IMG/VR virus record: IMGVR_UViG_3300035698_006614
Span: 1 to 21,182 of that record
From: a virus
DNA: 21,182 nucleotides
Direction: 5' to 3' (one strand)
A program made the translations under genes and the position numbers. How positions within the stretch are numbered: position 1 is the stretch's first letter; each line of letters begins with the position of its first letter. This document shows, piece after piece, positions 1 through 8,500 of the stretch. The notes beneath the pieces were generated by a model. That model was not told the DNA's origin, made no database searches, and worked only from the letters and a program-made list of their open reading frames with translations.

Positions 1-1238
1 CCACCTGAACCCAAGATAGTCAAAGGAGCAAAGGCAAGAGTTTGAACTGCAAGTTCTCTCGGAGTTAGCTTAACCGAAGCCTTGACTTTGTTTAACCAAG
101 TTCTCGTATCTCCCTCGTGCGAAGTTTCAGTCCCAAAGACAGCATTAAGAATCTTACCAAGATACTCCTCCCCAAGTTCGGGCACAATTCCATCGTACCC
201 GCCTTCTTTAATTAACTTCTCCATGAACGTCGCAGTCGTCCGACCTTTCCCGCCAGTGATCCAAGCCTTTTCGAGAGCCTTGTGGACCTTATCAACTCCA
301 AGTTTCTTTGCAATCTTTCCTAAAATAGGAGCAAAGATTACTTCCCCGGCTTCTTCGGTCAAGTTCTCAAAGGCTACACGTCCGATAGCTTTAATCCAGG
401 CCGTCGCAGGTTTGTCAGTCTCCTCGCCTTCGACATTCATATTACCATCTTCGTCGAAGGACACGTAGTCTGGAAGTCCTGATTCAAGCCTCTCAGCTAT
501 AACAGACTGAGGAGTTAAGGCTGTTCGACCGACACCTCTTGCTCCTAACTTAAGTGCTCCGACGCTTATCTTCCTCAAGATACTTGCCTTCTCAGCCACA
601 GTCCCTGCAGTTGCAAGAGCAGGAAAAACCGACTTAAGGAATCCCCCTGCGACAGCAAACTCTGTCATCCAAGCAGGCATGTCGGAGATAACTTCAAGAG
701 CCTCGAAGGGAATCGAAGTCCCTCGTCGAATACGTTCATCGATGGCAGAGAAGTGTTCGGCAAGGACAGCTCTGTGTTCTTTAGTATCCACCTTTTGCCA
801 CACAGAAGGACGGTAAGCTCGAACTTCCTTTCCTCTCTTGTCAGTATACGCAACAGGCTGTTCGAGGTCACGCATTTGTTTCTTGGCTTCCTCTTCAGGA
901 ATTTCCCCCTCGTCGAACTGCCTTTGAATCTCTTTTCCCTGAGCATTATACTCAAGCTGTCCAATTGCACGTTGAAGCCCCTGTGCCTTGATGATTCGAT
1001 ACGAGAACCGTGCGAAGGGAATCTTAGAGATATACTTATGCCGAGCAATAGTTCGACTCAGGGGGTCTTCAATGTCACCCCCACTTCCGAAGAACGGACG
1101 TGTGAAGGAGTTAAAGACTCCAATAGGTTCCTCTTTGACTTCAACCTGCGGACGCTCAAGTCCAAGAGCCTCTGCGAGAGTCTCTTCTTTCTTTTGACTT
1201 CCATGCATCAGAGCCATAATATCATCAGTAGACGCCAT
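1..1238 (-). CDS. Large virion/internal protein, partial (runs off left edge)
   Basis: The frame is open from an ATG at 1238 to base 1 without a stop, so at least 412 codons are present and the C-terminus is missing. A GGAG ribosome site lies 8 nt before the ATG. The visible part is mostly helical and charged, with a more hydrophobic stretch near residues 190-210 and another at the cut end (LAFAPLTILGSGG). Two similar helical pieces, TEEAGEVIF and LGEEYLGKIL, recall the helical segments of very large phage polyvalent or internal virion proteins. It is the last gene seen of the late operon, 20 nt after the 422-residue coiled-coil protein, a position where podoviruses keep ejection proteins. 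The ejected internal protein role is inference from position and composition; no catalytic motif is visible in this part. Confidence 0.75.
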   Translation of the reverse strand, partial: MASTDDIMALMHGSQKKEETLAEALGLERPQVEVKEEPIGVFNSFTRPFFGSGGDIEDPLSRTIARHKYISKIPFARFSYRIIKAQGLQRAIGQLEYNAQGKEIQRQFDEGEIPEEEAKKQMRDLEQPVAYTDKRGKEVRAYRPSVWQKVDTKEHRAVLAEHFSAIDERIRRGTSIPFEALEVISDMPAWMTEFAVAGGFLKSVFPALATAGTVAEKASILRKISVGALKLGARGVGRTALTPQSVIAERLESGLPDYVSFDEDGNMNVEGEETDKPATAWIKAIGRVAFENLTEEAGEVIFAPILGKIAKKLGVDKVHKALEKAWITGGKGRTTATFMEKLIKEGGYDGIVPELGEEYLGKILNAVFGTETSHEGDTRTWLNKVKASVKLTPRELAVQTLAFAPLTILGSG

Positions 1239-1258
1239 CTTTAGTTCTCCAGATGGGA

Positions 1259-2527
1259 TTAAAAATCATGCCGATTCAAGTTTTGAATTCCTTCGATTGT
1301 CTTATCATACCAACTTCTACTATCATACTTAGCCTGGTTCGTTCTTTCCCTTATCCTTCTATCGACACGAACTTTCTGTCTATCCACGTAACCTGAGGTC
1401 CTTAGATGATTAGCGATAACTTCTTTTTGTTCTTCAGTAAGACTATCGATCACTGACCTTGGAATGTCTTTGTCAAGGTCGATGTCTCTAAGATAACCTT
1501 CAAACTTCTTTCTCTTTGAAGGGGTCTTAAACGAAAGTCCCTTAGACAACGTGGTATACTTTGAGGCCACCTTCTTCCTCTGCGCGATGTCTGCAAGGAT
1601 TCTCGAAAACTCTTCCGCAGGACTTATAGGAACCTCGTGCGGAGGAGGATTACCTTGTGTGATAGCAAGAGTATTCTCGTTCTTTTGCTCGTCAGTCAAT
1701 TCCTTCGCCTTACCCTTCGTTCCGATACCGTAGAGAAACGGAGCAAGGTCAGGTCGAATTTCGAGAACATCAGCTACGATTTTCCTCTGAGCTTTCGCTT
1801 GATCTGCTGTGCTTCCTTCGAGAGGGAAGTCCTTATAGAGATCATATACTTCTGGATTTTCTACCTTCAACACCCCTCGATAGGCTTCCTTTTCTTCTAC
1901 TGTAGTGCTGTCGTTTGTAAAGATTTGATGTGCTTTCTCTCCTGATGCAAGGTTTCTCTTGTCACTGTTATCTTGTTTTGTCCTCTTTGCAACCCTTTGG
2001 GCTTCCTGGCCTAAGACAATCTTAGTCTCAAGCATAGTGTTATTAGCCTCAAGTTCCTTCTTCATATATTCAACTTGAGCGTCAGCATTCTCATTCAGAT
2101 GCTTCTGCATAAGATTCGCTTTAGTCTCTCGAACACCGGCCTCCGCAACCTTAGCCCCTACGCCAGCTTCAGCAGTTGTTGCTGAAGCTTCTCCGACACG
2201 TGCTCGGCTTTGAAGAAGTGACTTCTCTAAAGAGTGCCTCTCCTTGTTGTTAGCGAGAAGTCGTTTATCCTCATCTTCTGCCAATTGACTATGAATAGCT
2301 CTTGCATGCGCGGTATCTTTAACTTCACCCAGCTTTATTTTTGAAAGCTCAAGTTGAACCTCTCGCATTGCTTCAGTAGACTTTGCAGAAATTGACTTCT
2401 GTTTTATAAGCTCCTCTTGAAGAGTCAACTGCTTGAACTTTGAAATCGAATTAGCAAGCCCAAGGATTGCACTTCCCGTAGAAGCTTTCCTCTGACCTCC
2501 AAGTTGTCCTAAGAATTGAACAGCCAT
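1259..2527 (-). CDS. Coiled-coil internal virion protein, putative ejection protein
   Basis: This 422-residue protein starts at an ATG that overlaps the previous stop in TAATG, with GGAGGG 8 nt upstream. Residues about 30-200 are dominated by long charged helices rich in E, K, A and Q, including an Ala/Glu/Val-rich piece (EASATTAEAGVGAKVAEAG) typical of an extended coiled coil. The C-terminal third is more varied and ends in a basic region (RQKVRVDRRIRERTNQ). There is no signal peptide or obvious membrane helix. It sits between a glycine-rich protein and a very large protein at the end of the structural operon, the usual place for the podovirus DNA-ejection proteins. The function is inferred from context; a scaffold or tail-fibre chaperone is possible but less likely here. 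Confidence 0.75.
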   Translation of the reverse strand: MAVQFLGQLGGQRKASTGSAILGLANSISKFKQLTLQEELIKQKSISAKSTEAMREVQLELSKIKLGEVKDTAHARAIHSQLAEDEDKRLLANNKERHSLEKSLLQSRARVGEASATTAEAGVGAKVAEAGVRETKANLMQKHLNENADAQVEYMKKELEANNTMLETKIVLGQEAQRVAKRTKQDNSDKRNLASGEKAHQIFTNDSTTVEEKEAYRGVLKVENPEVYDLYKDFPLEGSTADQAKAQRKIVADVLEIRPDLAPFLYGIGTKGKAKELTDEQKNENTLAITQGNPPPHEVPISPAEEFSRILADIAQRKKVASKYTTLSKGLSFKTPSKRKKFEGYLRDIDLDKDIPRSVIDSLTEEQKEVIANHLRTSGYVDRQKVRVDRRIRERTNQAKYDSRSWYDKTIEGIQNLNRHDF

Positions 2528-3276
2528 TAGAAGAGCCCTCCAATTCCGCCCGCTACTGCACCTATTCCAGCTCCGATTCCAGTGCCAATGCCGGGGACAA
2601 CTGACCCTATCTGACTCCCAATATACGCTCCTCCGAGTCCACCCTGAACAGCCCCTCCAAACCCTCCGGATTGATTACCTTGATTCTGATAGGCAAGTGT
2701 CTGATTCTGACCAATATAGTTCAACCCAAGGTTAAGATAAGGATTCGCCCACGGTTGCTGCATCTGCCAGTTTTGTCGTTGGGCTTGGTCAGCACCTTGC
2801 GCGACAGCGAGAGAACGGTTCGCAGCACTCTCGGCAAGTTGAGCAGCGAGTGTTCTCGTATCAAGCTGCGCCTTTCCGAGGAGTTCGGAGTATTTATCAT
2901 TAAGGTCTCCAAGACCCCTCCCCAGAGCATCACTCCGTCTCGATGAGAAGAGTCCACCTGCTCCTGCAAAGGCTTCGTTAAGTCTTGGTTTAATCTCTCG
3001 ATCAAACTCCTTGAGCATAGGAGCTTGCACCGCCACCTTCATCCATCTGGCAGTATCTTCTTCTGATAGACCGTATGCCGGAGCACCGGAGATTGCCTTT
3101 AACAAGACGCCATCAATCTGCTTTCTTAACTGCTCCCCCAGAATCCCCCTCTCCGGGAACCCCTCCACTCCTCCCTTCAACCCCTTCTTCAACAACTGTT
3201 TTATCAGCTCCGAGATCGACTTCTGCCCTGAGGTTAGGGCCGGCATCGTCTCCATCCCTCCTGACTCCTGTCCCAT
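2527..3276 (-). CDS. Glycine-rich internal virion protein, putative DNA-ejection protein
   Basis: The protein has 249 residues. The ATG at 3276 has a strong GGAAAGGA ribosome site 8 nt upstream, which supports this start although the upstream frame overlaps it by 164 nt. Residues 1-120 are mixed helical. Residues about 150-195 are rich in Q and A. The last 45 residues are a repeating glycine pattern (GIGTGIGAGIGAVAGGIGG), a glycine-zipper type segment able to insert into or pack against membranes. Small virion proteins with such tails are common among podovirus ejection proteins that form the channel through the cell envelope. It is translationally coupled to the downstream coiled-coil gene. 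The role is inferred from tail composition and operon position; no enzymatic motif was seen. Confidence 0.75.
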   Translation of the reverse strand: MGQESGGMETMPALTSGQKSISELIKQLLKKGLKGGVEGFPERGILGEQLRKQIDGVLLKAISGAPAYGLSEEDTARWMKVAVQAPMLKEFDREIKPRLNEAFAGAGGLFSSRRSDALGRGLGDLNDKYSELLGKAQLDTRTLAAQLAESAANRSLAVAQGADQAQRQNWQMQQPWANPYLNLGLNYIGQNQTLAYQNQGNQSGGFGGAVQGGLGGAYIGSQIGSVVPGIGTGIGAGIGAVAGGIGGLF

Positions 3277-3742
3277 CGTTTGTTTCCTTTCCTACAAGAA
3301 CTCGATGATTCCCTTTAACCAACTCGCCTTCAAGGTCTTCTGGAATCTGGAACGACAACACGTTGGAGAATATCTCAAAGTTCCATCTTCGAAGGAAGGC
3401 CTCAGGGCTTCGTTTAGACTCTGCTCGAAGCTCCATTCGTCCTATCGACTCGGTCCATAGACAAAGTCGAAGGAACATTCTATCCGGAGTTTCATTGTCT
3501 TCAAGTGAACTCCATGCTTGGAGCACAAACACATGATTCTGCTCTGGAGGTGCAACTGCAATTAAAAACGCTTTCAAGTCTTCCCCATCATACGCTTGCA
3601 ATATGAAGGTAGATTCAGGAGTGCCGGTCAACAAGGTCTTTAACGCTCCGGCAAAAGCCTCTTTAGAATAATCTCCATCCGAAAGAAGATGCTCCATCAT
3701 CATATCAACTGCTATCGAGTTCTTCGCTTTGATCAATCTCAT
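3113..3742 (-). CDS. GNAT-like acyltransferase-fold protein (C-terminal tail possibly out of frame)
   Basis: The ATG at 3742 has AAGGAG 7 nt upstream, which favours it over a TTG two codons earlier. Residues 1-145 look like the small GNAT-fold proteins found among phage tail genes: a helical N-terminus, strands such as AFLIAVA and VFVLQAW, and the end pattern KRSPEAFLRRWNFEIFSNVL, which resembles the family's R-x-P-x-A-x-x-RR-W-F closing strand. Catalysis is unproven; many phage members may be structural. From about residue 150 the frame runs 164 nt into the next gene and encodes a low-complexity Gly/Glu/Asp tail that does not look like part of this fold. One base fewer near 3311-3316 would instead end the protein at a TAG at 3292, just before the next ribosome site. 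The true C-terminus is therefore doubtful. Confidence 0.65.
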   Translation of the reverse strand: MRLIKAKNSIAVDMMMEHLLSDGDYSKEAFAGALKTLLTGTPESTFILQAYDGEDLKAFLIAVAPPEQNHVFVLQAWSSLEDNETPDRMFLRLCLWTESIGRMELRAESKRSPEAFLRRWNFEIFSNVLSFQIPEDLEGELVKGNHRVLVGKETNDGTGVRRDGDDAGPNLRAEVDLGADKTVVEEGVEGRSGGVPGEGDSGGAVKKAD

Positions 3743-3765
3743 CTTCAAGCTCCTTCTCTCTTAAC

Positions 3766-4305
3766 TTAAATTAGGAGGTCCTCAGTAACAATCCTTGGAC
3801 CACTCCACATCCACAAGAAATACTGATACTCAGCAAAAAAGTTAGTTGACTCGAAACTTAATGTTCCGTCAGCATTATATTGAAGAGCATAATCTCCATA
3901 CGCTCCAGCTGACCCGGTTTGAAGGTCTGTTGGAGTAACAAACCCATCTCCGATAAAGAAAGATGCGTCTGAAGCGTATCCATTTAGTGCTGCTTTAACT
4001 GTTGCTTTATCGTCTTTTTGCCATTGATAGAACATATGAATATTACGACCACTCCAGTTCTTATCACTAACAACAACAGTTCCGTTTCCAGTAACTCGAA
4101 TCCATTTGTTAACAGAAATACCTGCAAGGTTCGAAGTTGATGGAGAGTCTTCAGCAATTGAATCAGCCATCGCTTCACCACTAACATGAGACCATTGTCT
4201 CCTTAGATACGTATGAAGGTCTCGAATATACTTTTCAACATCTTCATCCGCCTTCGGGGGCATCAACGGAAGCGGTTCAGCACTAAGGATAGACACAAGA
4301 CTCAC
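3766..4305 (-). CDS. Small virion protein of unknown function
   Basis: This 179-residue protein starts at a GTG in a GTGA overlap with the stop of the 677-residue tail gene, with GAGGGAGG upstream. Residues 20-40 form a charged helix (DEDVEKYIRDLHTYLRRQW). The rest is rich in Gly, Ser, Thr, Asn, Trp and Tyr and looks beta-stranded, as in virion decoration or fibre-associated proteins. It has no signal peptide, cysteine cluster or catalytic motif. Its coupling to the nozzle-like gene suggests a tail or collar component whose amount is matched to it. I do not recognise the family; the structural role is inferred from composition and neighbours. Confidence 0.7.
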   Translation of the reverse strand: MSLVSILSAEPLPLMPPKADEDVEKYIRDLHTYLRRQWSHVSGEAMADSIAEDSPSTSNLAGISVNKWIRVTGNGTVVVSDKNWSGRNIHMFYQWQKDDKATVKAALNGYASDASFFIGDGFVTPTDLQTGSAGAYGDYALQYNADGTLSFESTNFFAEYQYFLWMWSGPRIVTEDLLI

Positions 4306-6335
4306 GACTCACCTCCCTCGATGAACCAACTTCTCAACCATCTTAGACTAAAGTGTCCTGTCGTGGAGCTTACTTTGAAACGAATTGTCTTCCCGACGAC
4401 ATCGATAAAGACTTTCTCCCGAGTCCACGAACTCTCGAGGCTAATACTTCTCCCAAGAGTCCACGAGCCTCCTTGATTCGTTGAGTAATAAACATCAACT
4501 GCGGTTCCCTTGACGTCAAGTTCAACTTCAATCCATCTGGCATAGAGGGAACCAAAAGTCGCAGGAACCGCAAAGTCCATAGACTCCCAGGAGCCTTCGT
4601 AAGTAGTTCCATCATCTTCGAGAGACGTGTCGTCGTTGTAAAAGACCTTTCCATCTGAAGTTCCTATCGTCGGAACAAACGCACCCTTTTTCGACCTCGC
4701 GTCCTCCCAGGTCATTCCCCAATCCGACCAACTCATCGTTGAAAGGAAAGTCGAGTTCCATGTAATTGCATCGTGTCTTTGATACAAACCCATCGCTGTT
4801 GGGCGGTCAGTATATTCAAGAGGAACCCATCTATGATTCCGAGGGTCAGTGATGTCGTATTCGAATAGATACGTTTTCGAAGTCCCAACAGTCAAAGGAA
4901 TCGTCCACCAGACAAGATGCTTCTCGGTGAACTCCATTCCGAACGCTTTATACGCTTCATCGACATCGACCTCGTTTCGGAGGCTTTGTCGAATCTCCCT
5001 CCCCATCGACCTCAGCCCTCTCGAACCATCAAACAACAAGACGTCTTCCTTTGTCATAACCAGGTGAAATGTCCCAATCGAAACGACCGACCTTGGAGAT
5101 AGAAGTCTGACATTTTGGACAAGCTGTTCGAAGGAGTAAAGAACATCTCCTCCGACATATGTCATTACTCCTATCGAGTCTTCAGCATAGACAACAAGTC
5201 TGTCTCCAAGGAGAAGGAGCTTTTGAATATCCCCAACTGCATCCGCAAGGAGAGCCGTCCCGGAACCATAACTCGACCAATCCGTAAAGTCTCCAGCAAC
5301 ACTCCAATAAATCGCCTTCGGATAGTCCGCTGCAAGTTCGACATTCCCAAGAACAAGATGGTCTTTATAAACCTTAATCGACTTACACGTCTCAAACCCT
5401 GTCGGTCCTGCAAGTTGAACAAAGAACTCCGTCGTGCCATCCATGAAGAGAGGATGATCAAGGCCGTTTGCAATAAAGAGATACCGTCCACTTAAATCCG
5501 TTGCAACTTCATAATCCAACACATTCGACTCATCCCCAGTCCAAATTGCAGATGTCCTGATGTCGTCGAAGTAAACTGAGTGAACCCCTTTGTCTACATT
5601 TTGATACAAACCTATCGACACCGTAAGGTTCATCTCGTCCATATCCAAGTCACCAGCTGTTGGAAGGGACCTGACAAGCATCCACGTATTTGCTGCGATG
5701 GCCGGAACTTCAAACTCAACCCAGTTGTTCTGAGCACCATCGGCATCTTCACTTAAAACAACTGACCAGTCGCCAGCATCAAGGGCAACTGTCGAACGGA
5801 ACCAGAACGACATTCCAGTCTCGGCTATCATATTAACAGCTGCAAAGTTATCATAGCAAACAAGGCCAGTTCCAAAGGCGTCTGCAAGAGTTAGTTTAAG
5901 GGATTCTGAACCGACCTTAACAAGAGTGGATTCGTCCGCAGTGGTCACATTAGCCGATGCAGTCCAATCTCCGTGAGTCTCACAGTCTTCTACAACTCTA
6001 CCAAGAATTCTCCACTCTTCGTCTGTCGAGTTATATAGAAACCGACTTCTCGTCGTGACGGCGATGAATTGACTTACTCCAGCAAGAGTCTCAAAGTGAA
6101 CGAGTCCAAGAATTGGATCTCCGACCGCGTCAGGTTGAGTAATCGGAATGTCTCCACCTGTCTCAGCGAAGTCTCGATAACCACGTCTCTTAGATAGTAT
6201 TCCATCCGTAACCGTCGTATTCAAACTCTTCGGACTATACCGAGGGTTCAGCATAGTCGAAGGAATATCCGTATCAAGCCCTTGAATTGGGAAGATTGAA
6301 TCCTGAGGCATAAAGCTCTTAGACGCACGTTTCAC
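4302..6335 (-). CDS. Podovirus tail nozzle/stabilisation-type protein with an inserted beta-sandwich
   Basis: The protein has 677 residues from a GTG at 6335, with GGGAGG 7 nt upstream. The N-terminus (IFPIQGLDTDIPSTMLNP) matches the opening of podovirus proteins that continue the tail below the adaptor (P22 gp10 and T7 gp12-like group). Many beta strands with recurring Gly-Asp/Asn turns (DYEVATDLSGRYLFIANG, LLLGDRLVVYAED, FHLVMTKEDVLLFDG) fit a beta-propeller. Residues about 117-262 differ: GSESLKLTL, MSFWFR, NTWMLVRSLP and VYFDDIR are the strand pattern of a jelly-roll carbohydrate-binding or LamG-like domain. This insertion may add a sugar-binding surface to the tail. It lies after the adaptor and fibre-like genes, as expected. 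Fold names come from pattern reading, not from a search. Confidence 0.75.
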   Translation of the reverse strand: MKRASKSFMPQDSIFPIQGLDTDIPSTMLNPRYSPKSLNTTVTDGILSKRRGYRDFAETGGDIPITQPDAVGDPILGLVHFETLAGVSQFIAVTTRSRFLYNSTDEEWRILGRVVEDCETHGDWTASANVTTADESTLVKVGSESLKLTLADAFGTGLVCYDNFAAVNMIAETGMSFWFRSTVALDAGDWSVVLSEDADGAQNNWVEFEVPAIAANTWMLVRSLPTAGDLDMDEMNLTVSIGLYQNVDKGVHSVYFDDIRTSAIWTGDESNVLDYEVATDLSGRYLFIANGLDHPLFMDGTTEFFVQLAGPTGFETCKSIKVYKDHLVLGNVELAADYPKAIYWSVAGDFTDWSSYGSGTALLADAVGDIQKLLLLGDRLVVYAEDSIGVMTYVGGDVLYSFEQLVQNVRLLSPRSVVSIGTFHLVMTKEDVLLFDGSRGLRSMGREIRQSLRNEVDVDEAYKAFGMEFTEKHLVWWTIPLTVGTSKTYLFEYDITDPRNHRWVPLEYTDRPTAMGLYQRHDAITWNSTFLSTMSWSDWGMTWEDARSKKGAFVPTIGTSDGKVFYNDDTSLEDDGTTYEGSWESMDFAVPATFGSLYARWIEVELDVKGTAVDVYYSTNQGGSWTLGRSISLESSWTREKVFIDVVGKTIRFKVSSTTGHFSLRWLRSWFIEGGES

Positions 6336-6338
6336 GTC

Positions 6339-6950
6339 TTATCCTCCCAGAGGAACGAACTGAAGCCGAGTCAAAGTCTCTGAACAAATGATATTCCAAT
6401 AATCACCCTTCTTCACTGGGAATGTAATCGAAAGAGGTGCGTTTGATGCAACATAATTTCCTGCAACAAGCGTAATAGGAGTAGCATTTACATCAGTATA
6501 TCCATACATCGACGCAGCTGCTCCCTTATAGTATGCTGTAACAATTCCATCTGTCGCTGCTTGATATCGAGTAGTCTGCACAAGAGTCGTGTTAACTGTT
6601 CCAATTCCACCATTCACCTTAACAAATTCGGTAGCTTTCCAAAAGTAAAGTTGTCCGTCGTCTGAGTCAATCCAAAACCTTCCATTATCGGCGGCAATAA
6701 GAGCAGTTAGAGGATCAACCGCAGCCCCTGAAACTCTTGTCGTCGGAGCAGTTGCCTGGTAGAAGGCCTTCGCACTTCCGGCAAGATGTTCACCTCCTGC
6801 ACTTGACGCGGCAGGAAGAACATGCCCCTTTTCAAGCCTCTGCCTCACGCCTATCCGAAGGTCTCTAATCTCCTGAGCCCCAGCGTCAGCTGTCTCAGCA
6901 TTAGTTGGGTCAGTCTCCGTCCAACCATCTCCAGTTCCATCATGTGCCAT
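6339..6950 (-). CDS. Fibre-like tail/virion protein
   Basis: This 203-residue protein has an ATG at 6950 with AGGAG 7 nt upstream, and its stop lies 3 nt before the nozzle-type gene. The N-terminal 45 residues (DPTNAETADAGAQEIRDL, then RIGVRQRLEKGH) follow a pattern often seen at the start of phage tail or fibre proteins, where an acidic loop is followed by a short helix that anchors to the virion. GEHLAGSAKAFY and DNGRFWIDSDDGQLYFW are Gly-rich beta segments, and the last 80 residues look like a beta-sandwich head. It is probably a short fibre or decoration protein of the tail. The family is not named with certainty; a receptor-binding role is possible but the sequence does not show it directly. 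Confidence 0.7.
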   Translation of the reverse strand: MAHDGTGDGWTETDPTNAETADAGAQEIRDLRIGVRQRLEKGHVLPAASSAGGEHLAGSAKAFYQATAPTTRVSGAAVDPLTALIAADNGRFWIDSDDGQLYFWKATEFVKVNGGIGTVNTTLVQTTRYQAATDGIVTAYYKGAAASMYGYTDVNATPITLVAGNYVASNAPLSITFPVKKGDYWNIICSETLTRLQFVPLGG

Positions 6951-6960
6951 GACTTAACTC

Positions 6961-7632
6961 CTAATGTCCTGCAAACGGGTCAAGATATCTTTCACTCGGA
7001 AGGGTTAAACTTTCGGGAACATCAAGAGCGGCCTTAATCTCCATACGAACAACCCTTCCGTTTGCTTGAACAGCAACTTGGAAAGCTCTCTCTGCCATAC
7101 GTTCCCAGGTAGCAGCCTTCTCGTATTGCTCCGTCGCGTTATACAAATATGCAGTTGCCCAATGGACAATCGCCGAGTCGAGGAGAGGCACTGGGTTCTC
7201 TGTCGTTGATGCCGAAAGGGTTCCACAGTTCGAGTATGTCGTAACCCTCACAGTATACGTTCCATCAGAGACAGGATAGAGATATAAGGTCCCAGTCTCC
7301 TCATACAAATACTGAGGCTTCGAAGTCGACAGTTCACTTACATCTGCCCATCGACTTGTTAACCAAGACTTCGACTTGATCCTCATAGGATATGACATCG
7401 TTCCATCGATAAGCCTTGCTTCTTCGATAGTCCTCATTGTCGAGGGAGCCGAGACACTTTCATCGTCGGCAACGATGGATAGGTCCGACTCGAGTCGAAG
7501 TGCCCTAAACTCGTGTCTCATTGTAAACTCTTCGAGTCCAAGGTCCAGACCTTCGATAATAACAGAGTCCTTATCCGTCCGAGCAGTTCGATTCTTAACC
7601 ATCGCAAGAAGAGTTGCTCTTGTCCTGGCCAT
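6961..7632 (-). CDS. Head-tail adaptor protein
   Basis: The protein has 223 residues, with an ATG at 7632 and GAGGAG upstream. The N-terminus (ATLLAMVKNRTAR) and the helix around EEFTMRHEFRAL resemble the start of podovirus adaptor proteins that dock under the portal. The centre holds the pattern KPQYLYEETGTLYLYPVSDG followed by TYTVRVTTYSN, very like the G-x-P-x-x-Y ... L-x-L-x-P ... Y-x-V motif of these adaptors, with PLLDSAIVHWATAYLY and a helical C-terminus. In the virion it would form the ring joining the portal to the tail nozzle. It lies between the capsid genes and the tail proteins, which agrees. Assignment rests on motif recognition and gene order. Confidence 0.75.
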   Translation of the reverse strand: MARTRATLLAMVKNRTARTDKDSVIIEGLDLGLEEFTMRHEFRALRLESDLSIVADDESVSAPSTMRTIEEARLIDGTMSYPMRIKSKSWLTSRWADVSELSTSKPQYLYEETGTLYLYPVSDGTYTVRVTTYSNCGTLSASTTENPVPLLDSAIVHWATAYLYNATEQYEKAATWERMAERAFQVAVQANGRVVRMEIKAALDVPESLTLPSERYLDPFAGH

Positions 7633-7643
7633 CTTATTCTCCT

Positions 7644-7913
7644 CTAATCGACAATCTTAGTCCAAGTCGTAGTCGTCGGAGCCGTGATTGAATCAACATT
7701 AGATGCGATGTAAATATCCGAAGCATCTACTGCCCAACACAATGTCCCGTTAGCATACGCAAGGTCATTGTCGTTAGAAGGAGTCGTTGCCGTAGAGCAT
7801 ATGACAGGAATCCCATGCTTTGCTGTTCCCGTCTCCTCAAGACCTGCAATCTTATCAAGCATCGTCTTCCAAAGTCTTGCTTTATTCGTCGGAAAAACCA
7901 GTGTGCTAGCCAT
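7644..7913 (-). CDS. Small virion-region protein of unknown function
   Basis: This 89-residue protein has an ATG at 7913 and GGAG 7 nt upstream; the adaptor gene follows after 11 nt. The first 30 residues are helical and the rest is rich in Thr, Ala, Asn and Asp with short strands (GTLCWAVDASDIYIAS, TTTTWTKIVD). This Asp/Thr-rich beta pattern, also seen in the fibre-like protein downstream, is common in phage decoration or fibre heads. There is no signal peptide or membrane helix. A minor capsid or neck component is the likeliest role, by position only. Confidence 0.65.
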   Translation of the reverse strand: MASTLVFPTNKARLWKTMLDKIAGLEETGTAKHGIPVICSTATTPSNDNDLAYANGTLCWAVDASDIYIASNVDSITAPTTTTWTKIVD

Positions 7914-7924
7914 CTCTCATCTCC

Positions 7925-8500
7925 CTAAGATAAAACCCCTTGGGGGCTATCAACTAAAACCGCCTTCACATCAAAAACATTACTTAAGACCAAAGTCTCA
8001 GGTCCTGTGAGCTTGAATTTCCATTGATACTTGAAGCTTTCAACAAACGAATTCCAATCTTCATCATCCTTAAAGTCCCAATAGTCTGAATCGTGTATCA
8101 CAATTACGTCACATATCCTCGCACAAACCTTAGCACACCTCTTCCTTGACCCATAAGTCATCCCTGTCTCAGGGGAACTCGACCCATCAAAACATTGATC
8201 AATCAAAGCTACTCCAAACTTCCACTCTGCACTTTCCAAGAACTCAAGCACAGACTCCATACACAAAGCATGTCTAAACGAATGCCAAGGACACTCAAAG
8301 TCCTTCTGCATCATACCCAACCAACTTGGGTTTTCTTCAAGCGTCACAATCTTCCTTTGAGGTTTCGTAAACATACACAAACCATGAAGGAGGGGAGTCG
8401 AGACGGACCCAGTGCCTAACTCAAGAACATCTCCTTTCACCTGACTAATCGCAAGAGTAAGAGGAACGATATGAGTAGAAAAGTCATAGGTCATTTCCAT
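7925..8500 (-). CDS. Class I SAM-dependent methyltransferase-like protein
   Basis: The protein has 191 residues. Residues 25-38 (VLELGTGSVSTPLL) are a glycine-rich motif I of the Rossmann methyltransferases. An acidic residue after strand 2 (E55 or E56 in IVTLEEN) would bind the SAM ribose. Strand 4 carries ALIDQCFDG (D101), and DVIVIHDSDY (131-140) is the strand and acidic loop common in sugar- or small-molecule-modifying members. The start overlaps the glycosyltransferase stop by 10 nt and has its own GGAGGG site, so the two are expressed together. A likely reaction is methylation of a sugar or a virion protein. DNA methylation is unlikely because no DPPY-type motif is seen. The substrate is inferred from pairing with the glycosyltransferase. 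Confidence 0.7.
   Translation of the reverse strand: MEMTYDFSTHIVPLTLAISQVKGDVLELGTGSVSTPLLHGLCMFTKPQRKIVTLEENPSWLGMMQKDFECPWHSFRHALCMESVLEFLESAEWKFGVALIDQCFDGSSSPETGMTYGSRKRCAKVCARICDVIVIHDSDYWDFKDDEDWNSFVESFKYQWKFKLTGPETLVLSNVFDVKAVLVDSPQGVLS

Noticed and set aside
753-1244. Plus-strand frames opposite the left-edge gene
   Set aside because: They are antisense to a continuous well-started minus-strand gene, have no ribosome sites and show no domain pattern.
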